A DNA stretch of 64,000 nucleotides from Subdoligranulum variabile (GCA_003343905.1 QAKI01000012.1:1-64000); one strand, 5' to 3'; shown: positions 23,640-33,480, numbered from the stretch's first letter. Numbers and translations are program-made. The notes: a model not told the origin generated them from the sequence alone.

Positions 23640-24875
23640 ATGGCAAAAAACGCGATCGTCGGACAGTCCGGCGGCCCCACCTCGGTCATCAACGCCAGCC
23701 TGGCAGGCGTATATGAAAGCTGCTGCCACCGCGGCGCGGGCAAGGTCTACGGCATGCTGCACGGCGTGGCCGGCCTGCTGGAGCGGCGGGTCTGCGTGCT
23801 GAACGACACCCTGAAAAGCACGCTGGACATCGAGCTGCTCAAGCGCACGCCGTCCAGTTATCTGGGAAGCTGCCGCTACAAGCTGCCCGACTGGCACAGC
23901 CCGGAGGGGGAGGCCGTCTACCGTCAACTGTTCGAGATCCTGCGGGAGTTGGACATCGGCTACTTTTTCTACATCGGCGGCAACGACAGCATGGACACCA
24001 TCGGCAAACTGGCCGACTACGGCGCCCATGTGGGCAGCGATATCCGCTTTATGGGCGTGCCCAAGACCATCGACAACGATCTGATGGTCACCGACCACAC
24101 CCCCGGCTATGGCAGCGCCGCCAAATACATCGGCGTGGTGATGAAGGAGATCATCCGCGATGCCACGGTGTACGGCACCAACTATGTGACCATCGTCGAG
24201 ATCATGGGCCGCAACGCCGGCTGGCTGACCGCCGCCGCGGCGCTGGCCCGGTCCGGCGACTGCGAGGGCGTGGACATGATCTGCCTGCCCGAACTGCCCT
24301 TTGACCTCGACCGCTTTGTGGAACAGGTCTACCACCTGCAAAAGCAGAAGCCGTCCATCGTCATCGCCGTATCGGAGGGGCTTCGGCTGGCGGACGGCCG
24401 CTATGTGTGCGAACTGTCGGACGACGTACACGCGGTGGACGCTTTCGGCCACAAGACGCTGACCGGCACGGCGCGCTTTTTGGCGAACACGGTGGCCCGC
24501 CGCCTGGACACCAAGACCCGCTGCCTGGAACTTTCGACCCTGCAACGCTGTGCCGGGCACCTGACCAGCCGCACCGACGCCACCGAGGCTTACCAGGTGG
24601 GCGGCGCCGCCGCCAAGGCCGCCTTTGAGGGCCACACCGGCGAGATGGTGGCTCTGGACCGCATCTCCAACGCACCGTACCAGTGCGGCACCAGCCTGCA
24701 CCCCATCCGCGAGATCGCCAACCTGGAAAAGAAGGTCCCGCTGGAATGGATCAACGAAAGCCGCACCGGCATGACCGAGGATTTTCTGGCCTATGCCCTG
24801 CCGCTGATCCAGGCGGAACTGACCCCCATTTTTGTGGAGGGGCTGCCGCGCCACATCTACCTGCCGGAAGCCTGA
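23640..24875 (+). CDS. Pyrophosphate-type 6-phosphofructokinase, copy 2
   Basis: A 411-residue paralogue of the preceding enzyme with the same key blocks: VGQSGGPTSVINASLAGVY, YIGGNDSMDT, VPKTIDNDLMVTD and EIMGRNAGWL. Both copies therefore keep the PPi-type active site. Start at 23640 behind CAGGAGGAAC; the frame is open upstream, but that part covers the operator region. It has a separate control region (paired palindromes), so the two copies are likely expressed under different conditions. A distinct phospho-acceptor, such as sedoheptulose 7-phosphate, is possible for one of them. Confidence 0.92.
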   Translation: MAKNAIVGQSGGPTSVINASLAGVYESCCHRGAGKVYGMLHGVAGLLERRVCVLNDTLKSTLDIELLKRTPSSYLGSCRYKLPDWHSPEGEAVYRQLFEILRELDIGYFFYIGGNDSMDTIGKLADYGAHVGSDIRFMGVPKTIDNDLMVTDHTPGYGSAAKYIGVVMKEIIRDATVYGTNYVTIVEIMGRNAGWLTAAAALARSGDCEGVDMICLPELPFDLDRFVEQVYHLQKQKPSIVIAVSEGLRLADGRYVCELSDDVHAVDAFGHKTLTGTARFLANTVARRLDTKTRCLELSTLQRCAGHLTSRTDATEAYQVGGAAAKAAFEGHTGEMVALDRISNAPYQCGTSLHPIREIANLEKKVPLEWINESRTGMTEDFLAYALPLIQAELTPIFVEGLPRHIYLPEA

Positions 24876-24892
24876 ACCTTGCCAATAGAGAA

Positions 24893-24936
24893 ACGCCCCG
24901 CGGGACCATCACGGTCCCGCAGGGCGTCTTTGCTTT
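24893..24936. terminator. Bidirectional terminator between convergent genes
   Basis: A 15-base stem with one mismatch (24893-24907 with 24913-24927) lies between the stop of pfp copy 2 and the convergent GT-C gene; CTTTGCTTT follows to the right and TTTCTCTATT to the left. Confidence 0.8.
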
Positions 24937-24946
24937 AATATAGCGA

Positions 24947-27898
24947 TCAATAGAAGCCGAAGCTGGGCAGCACTTCCAGCGCGTAGGCCCAGGCATCGGG
25001 GACCGGCAGGCCGGAGAGCGCCGGATAATACAGGACGAACAGCACCAGCGACACCACGCACAGCCCCACGCCGATGCGCCGGGCCAGCCGCCCATTGCGC
25101 AGGTGGGAAAGCACCAGCACGATGGCCGCCAGGCAGAACATGGAACTGGGGAAATAGTGGTACAGGAAGGTGCAGCGGGGCACGAGCATCCAGGGGATCA
25201 ACTGCGTGCCGTACAGGATCAGCACCCCGGCCCCGGCGCGGCTGCCGCGGTTGCTGACCTGATGCCACAGCAACCCCAGCAGGCAGGCCAGCCCGGCCAG
25301 CCAGATGACCGGCCCGCCCAGGCCCGCGATACTGCCTTTAAGCCCGGCAGCCAGATGGGTGTTCTGGTAATACCACACCGGGCGCAGGCCCAGCAGCCAG
25401 GTGTACCAGCGGCTTTCAAAGGGGTGGGTGGCTTCCAGCCCGGAATGGTACTGGAACATGGATACCTGGCACTGCCACCAGTCATTCAGGCCAAAGCCCG
25501 CGTCCTGCCAGTGATACGGGAAATAGGACGCCATGTAGATGCACAGCGGCACCAGCACATAAAACACCACGCCGCCCAGCGCCGCCGCGCGGAACTCCGC
25601 CGGGAAGCCGGGCTTTTTTTGCCGCCAGCGCGCGTACAGCACGCCCAGATACAGCACCGCCAGCCCGGCCCCGGCATAGATGCCGGTCCACTTGGCGGCG
25701 CACCCCAGCCCAAAGGCCACGCCGCCCAGCGCCATGGGCAGCAGCGAACGGGTCACGCCCTTTTGCAGCACGCTCTGGCAGTACCACAGCATGAAATAGG
25801 CCCCCAGCAGGATGAAGAAGGTGCCGTAAATATCAATGGTGGCGATACGGCTTTGCACAAAGCGCATGAAATCCAGCGCCAGCAGCACACCGGCCAGCGC
25901 CCCCAGCCAACGCCTGCGGGTCAGGCGGCGGGCAAAGCACCAGGCCAGCGGCACCAGCAGCACGCCGAACAGCGTGCCCGCAAACCGCCACCCGAAGCCG
26001 GTCATCCCGAACAGCGCCACGCCCGCCATGATGAGGTCCTTGCCCAGGGGCGGGTGGGTCGTTTCGTAAATGCGCATACGGTGAAGCTGCTCGTAGGCGG
26101 TGCGGCCGTGGTAGATCTCGTCAAAATACATGCTGTTGAGCTGGCTGATCGTATCGGGCACCGCGTCCTGTTCATCGAACAGTGCGCCGCCGCCCGTCAC
26201 CGGCACCGCTCCCCCGTCGCCGTTGCGGAAGGAAAGTTCCATCATCTGGGCGTTTTCCACCGTGACGGTCAGCGTCTGCCCGGCCTGCACCGGCAGGCGG
26301 TTCTCGCTCCAGCTAAAGCAGGTGCTGTAGCCCAACTCCTGCACCAGCAGCACCTGGCCCTGTTCATCGGTCACTTTCAGGCTGCCGCCGAAGGACACGC
26401 CGGGGTAGGCCCGCAGCCAGACGGCGTCCCCTTCCACCGTGACATCCTCGGACAAAACGGTGTTGGTGGCGTCCAGCGGGTTCTGGGGGGCGTCGGTGTC
26501 GCCCAGATAAGTAAAGCTCAATACCGCCGTGGCTGCCGTAAGCCCCAGCAGGGCCAGCACCTCCCACCGCTGCCAGCGGGGCTGGCCCGCCGGGGCGGCC
26601 AGTTCCGGCCACGCGGGCCGGGGGCGCAGCGGCAGCGTATGGCCGTGCAGGGCCAGGTCCCACACCGCGAACAGCAACAGCAGGAAGCAGAGCGTTTCGC
26701 CCAGCCCCACCAGCGCCGCAAAGCCGGAACTGGTCGCGCTGCCCAGCCATTCATCGTCGGTGCCGACCAGCGAATACACTTCGGCCAGGTTCAAAAATCC
26801 CGTCAGCGACAGGCCAAACCCCGCCGCATACAGCCGCACATCGTTCCACCGCGCGGCCGCCAGCAGGACCAGCAGCACGCCGGGCAGCATATAGCGTTCG
26901 TGCATACAGTGGCCGAAGGTAAAGACCCCCAGCCCATAATACCCGGCCAGCAGCAGCGGCGAGAACGTCCCCGCTTTGACGCTGCGCATGGCAAAAAACA
27001 CCAGCCCGCCCGTGACGGCCAGAATCATGAACCAGCCCACCGTCTGCCAGCTGATCCCGAACAGCGCCGGGGCGTCCAGCGGCTGCCAGTTGCCGCCCAT
27101 GGCCGTCATCCAGTTGAAGGCGTTGATGGACGCATACGGATAGCTGGACACCGTGCCGAAATATTTTTCCAGCAGCGAGGGGATCAGGTCCCTGACGCCA
27201 AAGAAGGGCACGCCCATGACCAGCGGCGGCGCCAACGCCAGCGCCGCGCCGCCGAAGCACCGCCCCAGCGCGCGGAAGCGGTCCTGCTGCTGCACGATGG
27301 CCGCCAGGAAGCAGGCCGCCAGCACCGGGCCGAACAGCAGCGCCTGGGGTTTGATGGCCAGCGCCACGCCGTACAGGAAAGCCGCAGGCAGGTAGCGCCG
27401 CTGTTCCAGCAGCAAAAAGCACAGCAAAAGCGGCAGCGCAAACGCGCCGTCGATCTGCTTCCAGACGCCGGTATCGAACAGCGTCAGCGGATCGAAAGCC
27501 GTGAAAGCCGTCAGCAGCAGCGCGGGCGACGACGCCATCGTGCGGCTCGCCACCCGCCAGACCAGCCAGGCGGCCGCCGCATCGCAGAGGGTGGGCACCA
27601 GCGCCAGCAGCAGATAGGTGAACGGCGATTCATACGAGAGGGAGAACAGCGCGCGAAGCAAACCCACCAGCCCCAGCACCGGCAGGTAGCCGGGGGGATA
27701 GTCGGCAAAATATCCTTCGCTGTAAAAGTTGGCCGGGCCCTGCGCCGCCAGCTTGTCGCCCCAGGCCACAAAGCAGCTCATATCGTAGGGGTAGCCCTTG
27801 GTCACAAGGGCCAGCACCAGCCGCAGCACCACCGCGCTGCCCAGCAGCAGCCACAGCACGGGCGGGGCCGCCTTCTTTTTTTGGTCGATCATCGGCAT
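24947..27898 (-). CDS. Double GT-C protein: N-terminal GT-C unit fused to a PMT/GT39-like unit
   Basis: A 983-residue membrane protein made of two GT-C halves. The first (about 1-520) starts with a helix and TKGYPYDMSCFVAWGDKLA, with the aspartate of a GT-C catalytic loop, and carries HERYMLPG. After a soluble beta segment (about 470-600) the second half has FDEIYHGRTAYEQL and ETTHPPLGKDLI, the catalytic Asp-Glu and the HPPLGK block of protein O-mannosyltransferases. These enzymes use polyprenyl-phosphate sugars outside the membrane. Start at 27898 (MPMIDQKKK) is preferred to an earlier Met. It lies downstream of cysS in the same direction. Confidence 0.85.
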   Translation of the reverse strand: MPMIDQKKKAAPPVLWLLLGSAVVLRLVLALVTKGYPYDMSCFVAWGDKLAAQGPANFYSEGYFADYPPGYLPVLGLVGLLRALFSLSYESPFTYLLLALVPTLCDAAAAWLVWRVASRTMASSPALLLTAFTAFDPLTLFDTGVWKQIDGAFALPLLLCFLLLEQRRYLPAAFLYGVALAIKPQALLFGPVLAACFLAAIVQQQDRFRALGRCFGGAALALAPPLVMGVPFFGVRDLIPSLLEKYFGTVSSYPYASINAFNWMTAMGGNWQPLDAPALFGISWQTVGWFMILAVTGGLVFFAMRSVKAGTFSPLLLAGYYGLGVFTFGHCMHERYMLPGVLLVLLAAARWNDVRLYAAGFGLSLTGFLNLAEVYSLVGTDDEWLGSATSSGFAALVGLGETLCFLLLLFAVWDLALHGHTLPLRPRPAWPELAAPAGQPRWQRWEVLALLGLTAATAVLSFTYLGDTDAPQNPLDATNTVLSEDVTVEGDAVWLRAYPGVSFGGSLKVTDEQGQVLLVQELGYSTCFSWSENRLPVQAGQTLTVTVENAQMMELSFRNGDGGAVPVTGGGALFDEQDAVPDTISQLNSMYFDEIYHGRTAYEQLHRMRIYETTHPPLGKDLIMAGVALFGMTGFGWRFAGTLFGVLLVPLAWCFARRLTRRRWLGALAGVLLALDFMRFVQSRIATIDIYGTFFILLGAYFMLWYCQSVLQKGVTRSLLPMALGGVAFGLGCAAKWTGIYAGAGLAVLYLGVLYARWRQKKPGFPAEFRAAALGGVVFYVLVPLCIYMASYFPYHWQDAGFGLNDWWQCQVSMFQYHSGLEATHPFESRWYTWLLGLRPVWYYQNTHLAAGLKGSIAGLGGPVIWLAGLACLLGLLWHQVSNRGSRAGAGVLILYGTQLIPWMLVPRCTFLYHYFPSSMFCLAAIVLVLSHLRNGRLARRIGVGLCVVSLVLFVLYYPALSGLPVPDAWAYALEVLPSFGFY

Positions 27899-27971
27899 AA
27901 AACCACCAAAGCCTGCCCGCACCCGCCGCCCTTACACGGGACGGGGACGCAGGCAGGCACCCATTTGTGTG

Positions 27972-29366
27972 TTACAGTTTTGCGATCTTGGGGCCCTGCG
28001 CGGTATCGGTCACGCTCCAGCCCATTTCCGTCAGTTTGGCGCGGATGGCGTCCGCCTTGCCCCAGTCCTTCGCCTTTTTGGCGGCGGCGCGCTCCTCCAC
28101 CAGAGCGGTCACTTCGGGCGGGACCTCGTCCTTCTTGCGGTTGTAGAGCAGCCCCAGCACGCCGGTCAGTTCGTCAAAGACCGCAGCCGCCTGTTCCAGC
28201 GTGGCCTTGTCGGACCCGTCGGACAGGGTGTTGATCTCCTTGACAAAGTCAAAGACCGCCGCCAGCGCGTCGGGGGTGTTCAGGTCGTCGTCCATCGCCT
28301 TGCGGAACTTGGCGCGGGCTTCCTCCGCCTTGGCCGCCAGGGCGGTATCGGCGCCGTGGGCGTGCTCGATGGCAAAGTCCAGGTTGTCGCGGCAGGTGTA
28401 CAGCCGTTCCAGGCTGCTCTTGCAGCTTTCGATCAATTCCACCGTGTAGTTCAGCGGCATACGGTAGCCCGCCGTCAGCATAAAGTAGCGGATCGGCTCA
28501 TAGCCGTACTTGTCCGCGATCTCCCGCACGGTAAAGAAGTTGCCCGCACTCTTGGACATCTTCTCGTTGTTGATGTTCAAGAAGCCGTTGTGCATCCAGT
28601 AGCGGCTGAAGGTGCAGCCGTTGGCGCACTCGCTCTGGGCGATCTCGTTCTCATGATGGGGGAAAACAAGGTCCTGCCCGCCCGCGTGCAGGTCGATGGT
28701 CTTGCCCAGGTGCTTGCGCGCCATGGCGCTGCACTCGATATGCCAGCCGGGGCGGCCATGGCCCCAGGGGCTTTCCCAGTAGGGTTCGCCGGACTTGGCG
28801 GCTTTCCAGACTGCGAAATCGGCGGGGTCCTCTTTCAGATCGTCGTCCATCTGGCTGCGCAGGGCGCGGTTGCCGCTCTCCAGGTCGTCCAGGTTCAGAT
28901 GGCTGAGCTTGCCGTAGCCGGGGTCGGACTTGACCCGGAAGTACACGTCGCCGTTGCGGGCCACATAGGCGTGGCCGGAATCCACCAGATCCCTGACGAT
29001 GCCGATGATCTCCCCGATATGCTCGGTGGCGCGGGGGCGCACGGTGGGCGTTTTGACGTTCAGACCGTCGGAATCCTTGATATACTCGGCCTCGAACCGG
29101 CGGGCCACCTCCTGCATGGAGACGCCCTCCTCCCGGCCTTTCTGGATCAGCTTGTCGTCAATATCGGTGATGTTGGAAACATAGTACACCTTGTTGCCGC
29201 AGTATTCCAGGTAACGGCGCAGGGTATCGAACACGATCATCGGGCGCGCGTTGCCGATGTGGATATAGTTGTAGACCGTGGGGCCGCAGACATAGATGCG
29301 GTATTCGCCGGGGGTCTGGGGCACGAACTCCTCTTTCTGGCGGGTCATGGTGTTGAAAATCTGCAT
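27972..29366 (-). CDS. cysS: Cysteinyl-tRNA synthetase
   Basis: Charges tRNA-Cys. The 464-residue class I enzyme shows YVCGPTVYNYIHIGNARP (zinc Cys and HIGH-type HIGN), WHIECSAMA with the second zinc Cys, HHENEIAQSE and KMSKSAGNF (KMSKS). The C-terminal helical tRNA-binding part ends WSVTDTAQGPKIAKL. The ATG at 29366 follows AAAGGA and is preferred over an earlier Met. A promoter lies just upstream; the leader is short and carries no T-box. Confidence 0.97.
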   Translation of the reverse strand: MQIFNTMTRQKEEFVPQTPGEYRIYVCGPTVYNYIHIGNARPMIVFDTLRRYLEYCGNKVYYVSNITDIDDKLIQKGREEGVSMQEVARRFEAEYIKDSDGLNVKTPTVRPRATEHIGEIIGIVRDLVDSGHAYVARNGDVYFRVKSDPGYGKLSHLNLDDLESGNRALRSQMDDDLKEDPADFAVWKAAKSGEPYWESPWGHGRPGWHIECSAMARKHLGKTIDLHAGGQDLVFPHHENEIAQSECANGCTFSRYWMHNGFLNINNEKMSKSAGNFFTVREIADKYGYEPIRYFMLTAGYRMPLNYTVELIESCKSSLERLYTCRDNLDFAIEHAHGADTALAAKAEEARAKFRKAMDDDLNTPDALAAVFDFVKEINTLSDGSDKATLEQAAAVFDELTGVLGLLYNRKKDEVPPEVTALVEERAAAKKAKDWGKADAIRAKLTEMGWSVTDTAQGPKIAKL

Positions 29367-29408
29367 AGTAGCACAATCCTTTCCGAACAAAAAAGCTTCG
29401 GTGGTTCT

Positions 29409-29437
29409 ATTATAGCCGCAGCCGGGCGGCGTTGCAA
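29409..29437 (-). promoter_or_regulatory. cysS promoter
   Basis: On the minus strand TTGCAA (29432-29437), 17 bases, TATAAT (29409-29414). The -35 box lies inside the last codons region of the upstream membrane protein gene. Confidence 0.8.
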
Positions 29438-29441
29438 GGGC

Positions 29442-31385
29442 TTAGCCCGCATTTGCGAACTGGCTTTCGAGCTGGTCCCATACCGCGCTGAAATTATTGG
29501 GGAACTGGGCGTCCTCCTCAGCCAGCCAGGAACGGTAGGTATCCAGTTCCGCCACGGTGGGCTGCTGGACCCGGCGGTAGGCGGTGATGGTGTAGCCGTT
29601 GCCCATATCAAAGACGGCGGCTACCTCAAAGGGATGGTACTTTTCCTGATTTTCCAGGAAGGCGTCGTTGATCTTGCCTGTATGGTTGTTGGGGTCGAAC
29701 GGGTTGCAGGTCAGCACCACCTGGCTGGTGAACAGTTCCCGCGGGAAAGCGTCGTTGCCCGGGTTCACCGCGCCATAGGGCAGGATCTCCCGGATACTCT
29801 CGTCAGGCAGGGCCGATTCCCGGAACACATCGGCGCTGTAAACCACGCCGTGGCAGATCATATAGGCGGAGTTTTCGCCCTCGCAGTTGGCGCGCAGCCA
29901 GTCGTTGACCTGCTGGATCTGCGCCATATCGTCCCGCGCGTTGTCCATATAGAAATACAGGCCGCTGTACAGTTCGGTGGGGAAATACACCGGCAATAAC
30001 TGGCTGCACCCGCCGAAGTTCAGCACACAGCAGACGCCCAGCGCCGCCGCCAGCCCCCCGCGCAGGACCCGCTGCGCCAGGGAGGTCACAGCCAGCGCGC
30101 AGAGGAAACAGGCCAGCAGATAGAACGGCGCCACCGCTAAAGACTGGTGGTCGTCCATGTTCTGCACGCGGGTCACCAGCAAGATCGTGACCACGGCCCC
30201 CGCCGCAGACAATACAGAAAGGCATCTCAGGCTCTTTTTATACAATCCGTATAGAACGCCCACCGCCATGACGGCCAGCAAAAAGCCGCCCAGGTAGACG
30301 CGCTGGTTGTCCAGTTCGCCCAAAAAGCCGCCGGTCTGGTAGGTAGCGTAGCGGTTGCTGTAATCCGCCCGCCAGATGCGCCAGAACATGGGGGCCAGCG
30401 CGCCGCCCACGCACAGCACCGACACGCCCGCAAACTGCAGGAACCGCCGCAGCGCGCCGCGGTCCTTACGGCGGGCCGCCCGCACCAGCACCCACAGGCC
30501 GTAGAACAAAAACAGCGTGACCACCGTGAACATATAGCTGCGGCGGGTGACCATGAGCAGCCCGGTGAACACGGTCAGGCAGATCAGCCGCGACGGCGCC
30601 GGGGCCGAGAAGTCGTACCCCGCCATCAGCGCCATGAGCATAAAGGCGAACGCCACGCCCAGCACGTCGGGCATGCCGCGGTACAGCGCCACATGCAGCA
30701 GCGGCATACACAGCACGAACACCAGCCCCAGCGCCGTGAACAGCCGCGGGGCGCGGGGCGTCAGCCTGCGGCGCAGCACCGCCAGCAGCACCAGCGCCCC
30801 AAAATACACCAGCGCCGGGAACAGCACCGCGCAGAGCATGGCGAAGGTGTTGGCCGTGCGGTCGGTGAAAGTAAAGAAAGGTTCCAGCAAAATATTGATG
30901 ACCATGGGCGCGTAGTCATTGAACCAGGTCTTGTAGACCGTGGCCCCCACGCCCATGAACACACCGTCCGCAAAGTTGGATTCCAGCCGCACCTGCAGGT
31001 TGTAGTAGGTGGCGTTATCCCAAAGGTACAGGCATTGCCGCCCCCACATGGAATAGAGGTAGAAAGCCGCGCTGAGCAGGCAGCAGACGGCCAGCACCAC
31101 CCCGTCGAACCGGGTCAGCCGCAGGTCCAGCGCGCGCAGCGCACGGCGGTACAGGCAGTACATGCCCAGCAGCGCCGTACAGCAGAGCAGCAGCAGCCAG
31201 ACGTCCACCGGGCGGCGGCCGCTGCCCAGCGCGTCGATGCCCTGCAGCGCAGGCACAAAGCGGGCGGCGGTACTGAACAGGAATTTAACGGCAAACAGGC
31301 ACAGCAAAACCAGAACGGCCCGCTCGGGGCGGGTCATTCTGGCCTGAAAACGCTGTATCTTTTTGCCCAAAGCAAAATTCGGCAA
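29442..31385 (-). CDS. Large polytopic membrane protein, probable GT-C type
   Basis: A 647-residue protein with about twelve membrane segments and a C-terminal extracytoplasmic domain of roughly 170 residues. The first large loop has YLWDNATYYNLQVRLESNF, an aspartate at the place of the GT-C catalytic residue, so a lipid-linked sugar transferase is plausible. I do not recognise the family. Translation seems to begin at TTG (31385), with GGGGGAC in front; an ATG further in (MTRPERAVL) is an alternative. It follows pgsA by 18 bases at the end of the recA-side operon. Confidence 0.75.
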   Translation of the reverse strand: MPNFALGKKIQRFQARMTRPERAVLVLLCLFAVKFLFSTAARFVPALQGIDALGSGRRPVDVWLLLLCCTALLGMYCLYRRALRALDLRLTRFDGVVLAVCCLLSAAFYLYSMWGRQCLYLWDNATYYNLQVRLESNFADGVFMGVGATVYKTWFNDYAPMVINILLEPFFTFTDRTANTFAMLCAVLFPALVYFGALVLLAVLRRRLTPRAPRLFTALGLVFVLCMPLLHVALYRGMPDVLGVAFAFMLMALMAGYDFSAPAPSRLICLTVFTGLLMVTRRSYMFTVVTLFLFYGLWVLVRAARRKDRGALRRFLQFAGVSVLCVGGALAPMFWRIWRADYSNRYATYQTGGFLGELDNQRVYLGGFLLAVMAVGVLYGLYKKSLRCLSVLSAAGAVVTILLVTRVQNMDDHQSLAVAPFYLLACFLCALAVTSLAQRVLRGGLAAALGVCCVLNFGGCSQLLPVYFPTELYSGLYFYMDNARDDMAQIQQVNDWLRANCEGENSAYMICHGVVYSADVFRESALPDESIREILPYGAVNPGNDAFPRELFTSQVVLTCNPFDPNNHTGKINDAFLENQEKYHPFEVAAVFDMGNGYTITAYRRVQQPTVAELDTYRSWLAEEDAQFPNNFSAVWDQLESQFANAG

Positions 31386-31403
31386 TGGTAGAGTCCCCCG
31401 TCG

Positions 31404-31979
31404 TTATTTTGCCTGCATGAAGCAGGCGCGGTTCTGCCACAGGTAGATGCCGCCCGACAGCACAGTGAGCGCCGCCACCACCCAGCACAGTACCTGGGTG
31501 ATCAGGCCAAAGGCCATGATATCGGTGGAACCCATAAAGAACGGCACCAGATAGTAGTAGATGACCGTCAGCATCTGCACGACCGTCTTGACCTTGCCCC
31601 AGATGTTGGCGGCGATGACGGTGCCGCTTTCAGCAGCGATCATCCGCACGCCGGCCACCGCGAACTCCCGGAACAGGATCACGGCCAGCACCACCGGCGA
31701 ACACAGCCCGTCCACCACCATGTAGATAAAGGCGGCGGTGGTCAGGCATTTGTCGGCCAGGGGGTCCATGAACTTGCCGAAGTCGGTCACAAGGTTGTTT
31801 TTGCGGGCCAGGTAACCGTCCAGAAAGTCCGTAAAGCTGGCGGCCGCGAACACGATGCCCGCCACCAGATGGGCGGTGGCGTTGTAGTCCGGGGTGCCGA
31901 TGCGGCCGAACGCCGCGAACACCATAAAGACGGGCACCAGCAGAACACGCAGCATCGTGAGTTTATTGGGCAGATTCAT
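31404..31979 (-). CDS. pgsA: Phosphatidylglycerophosphate synthase
   Basis: Joins CDP-diacylglycerol and glycerol 3-phosphate to phosphatidylglycerophosphate, the committed step to PG and cardiolipin. The 191-residue membrane protein begins MNLPNKLTMLRVLLVPVF and has the CDP-alcohol phosphotransferase signature spread over DFLDGYLARK, DFGKFMDPLADK (D-G-x2-A-R-x8-G-x3-D-x3-D). In many Firmicutes pgsA neighbours rimO, recA and recX, exactly as here. Confidence 0.95.
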   Translation of the reverse strand: MNLPNKLTMLRVLLVPVFMVFAAFGRIGTPDYNATAHLVAGIVFAAASFTDFLDGYLARKNNLVTDFGKFMDPLADKCLTTAAFIYMVVDGLCSPVVLAVILFREFAVAGVRMIAAESGTVIAANIWGKVKTVVQMLTVIYYYLVPFFMGSTDIMAFGLITQVLCWVVAALTVLSGGIYLWQNRACFMQAK

Positions 31980-32111
31980 CGTTCAATCCTCCAAGATTGC
32001 CAAAAATCCAAATGGTTCCCGCCCGGCGCGCCTGACAGGCCGCCGGGCAGGACATTGCGGGGGAAGCCGGGCCGGCCGCGCACGGGGCGCTGCCCGCCCT
32101 TTTGCCGCACA

Positions 32112-33470
32112 TCAGTCCTGCGGCGCGGCCGGTCCTTCCAGTTTTTCCTCCACATAGCCGTAGAGGTCGTAAGTATCGGCATCCGTGATGGTCACACGGT
32201 AGAACGCGCCGGTCTCCAGCGGGGTGTCGGCAGGGGTCAGCACATTGCCGTCGATCTCCGGGCAGTCCGCCTGGGAGCGCAGCAGGTACATGCCGGTCTC
32301 CTCGTCCACGCCGTCGCAGATACATTCCAGCGTCTGGCCGACTTTTTCCTGTTCGCGCCCTGCGCTGATCTCGGCCTGCAGCTCCATGATATGGTCGGCG
32401 CGGCGCTGTTTGGTCTCCTCGTCCAGTTGGCCGTCCATCCGGGCGGCCACGGTGTTTTCTTCGGCCGAGTAGGCAAAGCAGCCCAGGCGGTCGAACCGCA
32501 TCTTTTTGACGAAGTCGCACAGTTCGGCGTACTGTTCCTCGGTCTCGCCGGGGAAGCCCGCGATCAGCGTGGTGCGCAACGTCAGGCCGGGGATGGCCGC
32601 CCGCAGCCGGGTGATGGCGTCCTCGATCTCGGCGCGGCCGCCGCGGCGGTTCATGGCCTTGAGTACCGCGTCGTTGCAGTGCTGGATGGGCAGGTCCAGA
32701 TAGGGCACCACCTTGGTGTTGCGCACCATGGCCGCGATGAAATCATCGCTGATGCGTTCCGGGTAGGCGTACAGGATGCGCACCCAGCGGATGCCCTCGA
32801 CCTGCTGCAAGGCATCCAGCAGGTCGCAGATCGCGCCGGGCTTGCCCCAGTCCTCGCCGTAGGCGGTGGGGTCCTGGGCCACGACGATCAGCTCCCGCAC
32901 GCCCTCCCCGGCCAGCCAGCGGGCTTCGGCCACGCAGTCCTCCAACGGGCGGCTGCGCAGCGGGCCGCGGATCAGCGGGATGGCGCAGTAATGGCAGCGG
33001 TTGTTGCAGCCCTCGGCGATCTTCAGATACGCATAGTGCTGCGGGGTCGAGATGACGCGCGCGCCGCCCAGGGGCATATCGCTCTTGGGGCCGTAGCTTT
33101 CCACCTGCCCGGCGCCCGGCGTGCAGACCCGCTCGATGATGGCGGGGACCGCCTTGTTGGAACCGATGCCGATGACGGCGTCCACCTCCGGCATTTCCTG
33201 GATGATCTGCTGCTTGTAACGCTCGGCCAGGCAGCCGGTGACCACCACCTTGAGGTCGGGGTTCTGCTGCTTGTACTGGCAGGCCATGAGGATGTTCTCG
33301 ATGGCTTCGGCCTTGGCAGACTCGATGAAGCCGCAGGTGTTGATGAGGATCACGTCGGCCTGGGCCGGGTCGGCCACCGTCGTGTGCCCCGCCTTGATCA
33401 GCGCGTGGCAGAATACATCGGCGTCCACCTGATTCTTCGGGCAGCCGAGGGAAATGATAGCAATGTTCAT
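32112..33470 (-). CDS. rimO: Ribosomal protein S12 methylthiotransferase
   Basis: Radical SAM enzyme that adds a methylthio group to an aspartate of ribosomal protein S12. The 452-residue protein has the three domains: N-terminal UPF0004 with cluster cysteines in SLGCPKNQVDADV, NTCGFIE and VTGCLAE; radical SAM core with CNNRCHYCAIP (C-x3-C-x2-C); and a C-terminal TRAM domain. The pattern favours RimO over MiaB (SLGCPKN start). It lies 10 bases after recX. A 132-base GC-rich gap with no feature I can support follows before pgsA. Confidence 0.96.
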   Translation of the reverse strand: MNIAIISLGCPKNQVDADVFCHALIKAGHTTVADPAQADVILINTCGFIESAKAEAIENILMACQYKQQNPDLKVVVTGCLAERYKQQIIQEMPEVDAVIGIGSNKAVPAIIERVCTPGAGQVESYGPKSDMPLGGARVISTPQHYAYLKIAEGCNNRCHYCAIPLIRGPLRSRPLEDCVAEARWLAGEGVRELIVVAQDPTAYGEDWGKPGAICDLLDALQQVEGIRWVRILYAYPERISDDFIAAMVRNTKVVPYLDLPIQHCNDAVLKAMNRRGGRAEIEDAITRLRAAIPGLTLRTTLIAGFPGETEEQYAELCDFVKKMRFDRLGCFAYSAEENTVAARMDGQLDEETKQRRADHIMELQAEISAGREQEKVGQTLECICDGVDEETGMYLLRSQADCPEIDGNVLTPADTPLETGAFYRVTITDADTYDLYGYVEEKLEGPAAPQD

Positions 33471-33480
33471 AAGTACATCC

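Noticed and set aside
25103..28234. A 1043-codon plus-strand open frame opposite the double GT-C gene
   Set aside because: Same reason: low-complexity Gln/Arg/His-rich translation over a well-defined minus-strand membrane protein.
29367..29441. T-box leader for cysS
   Set aside because: The promoter leaves only a short leader without the T-box sequence or terminator.
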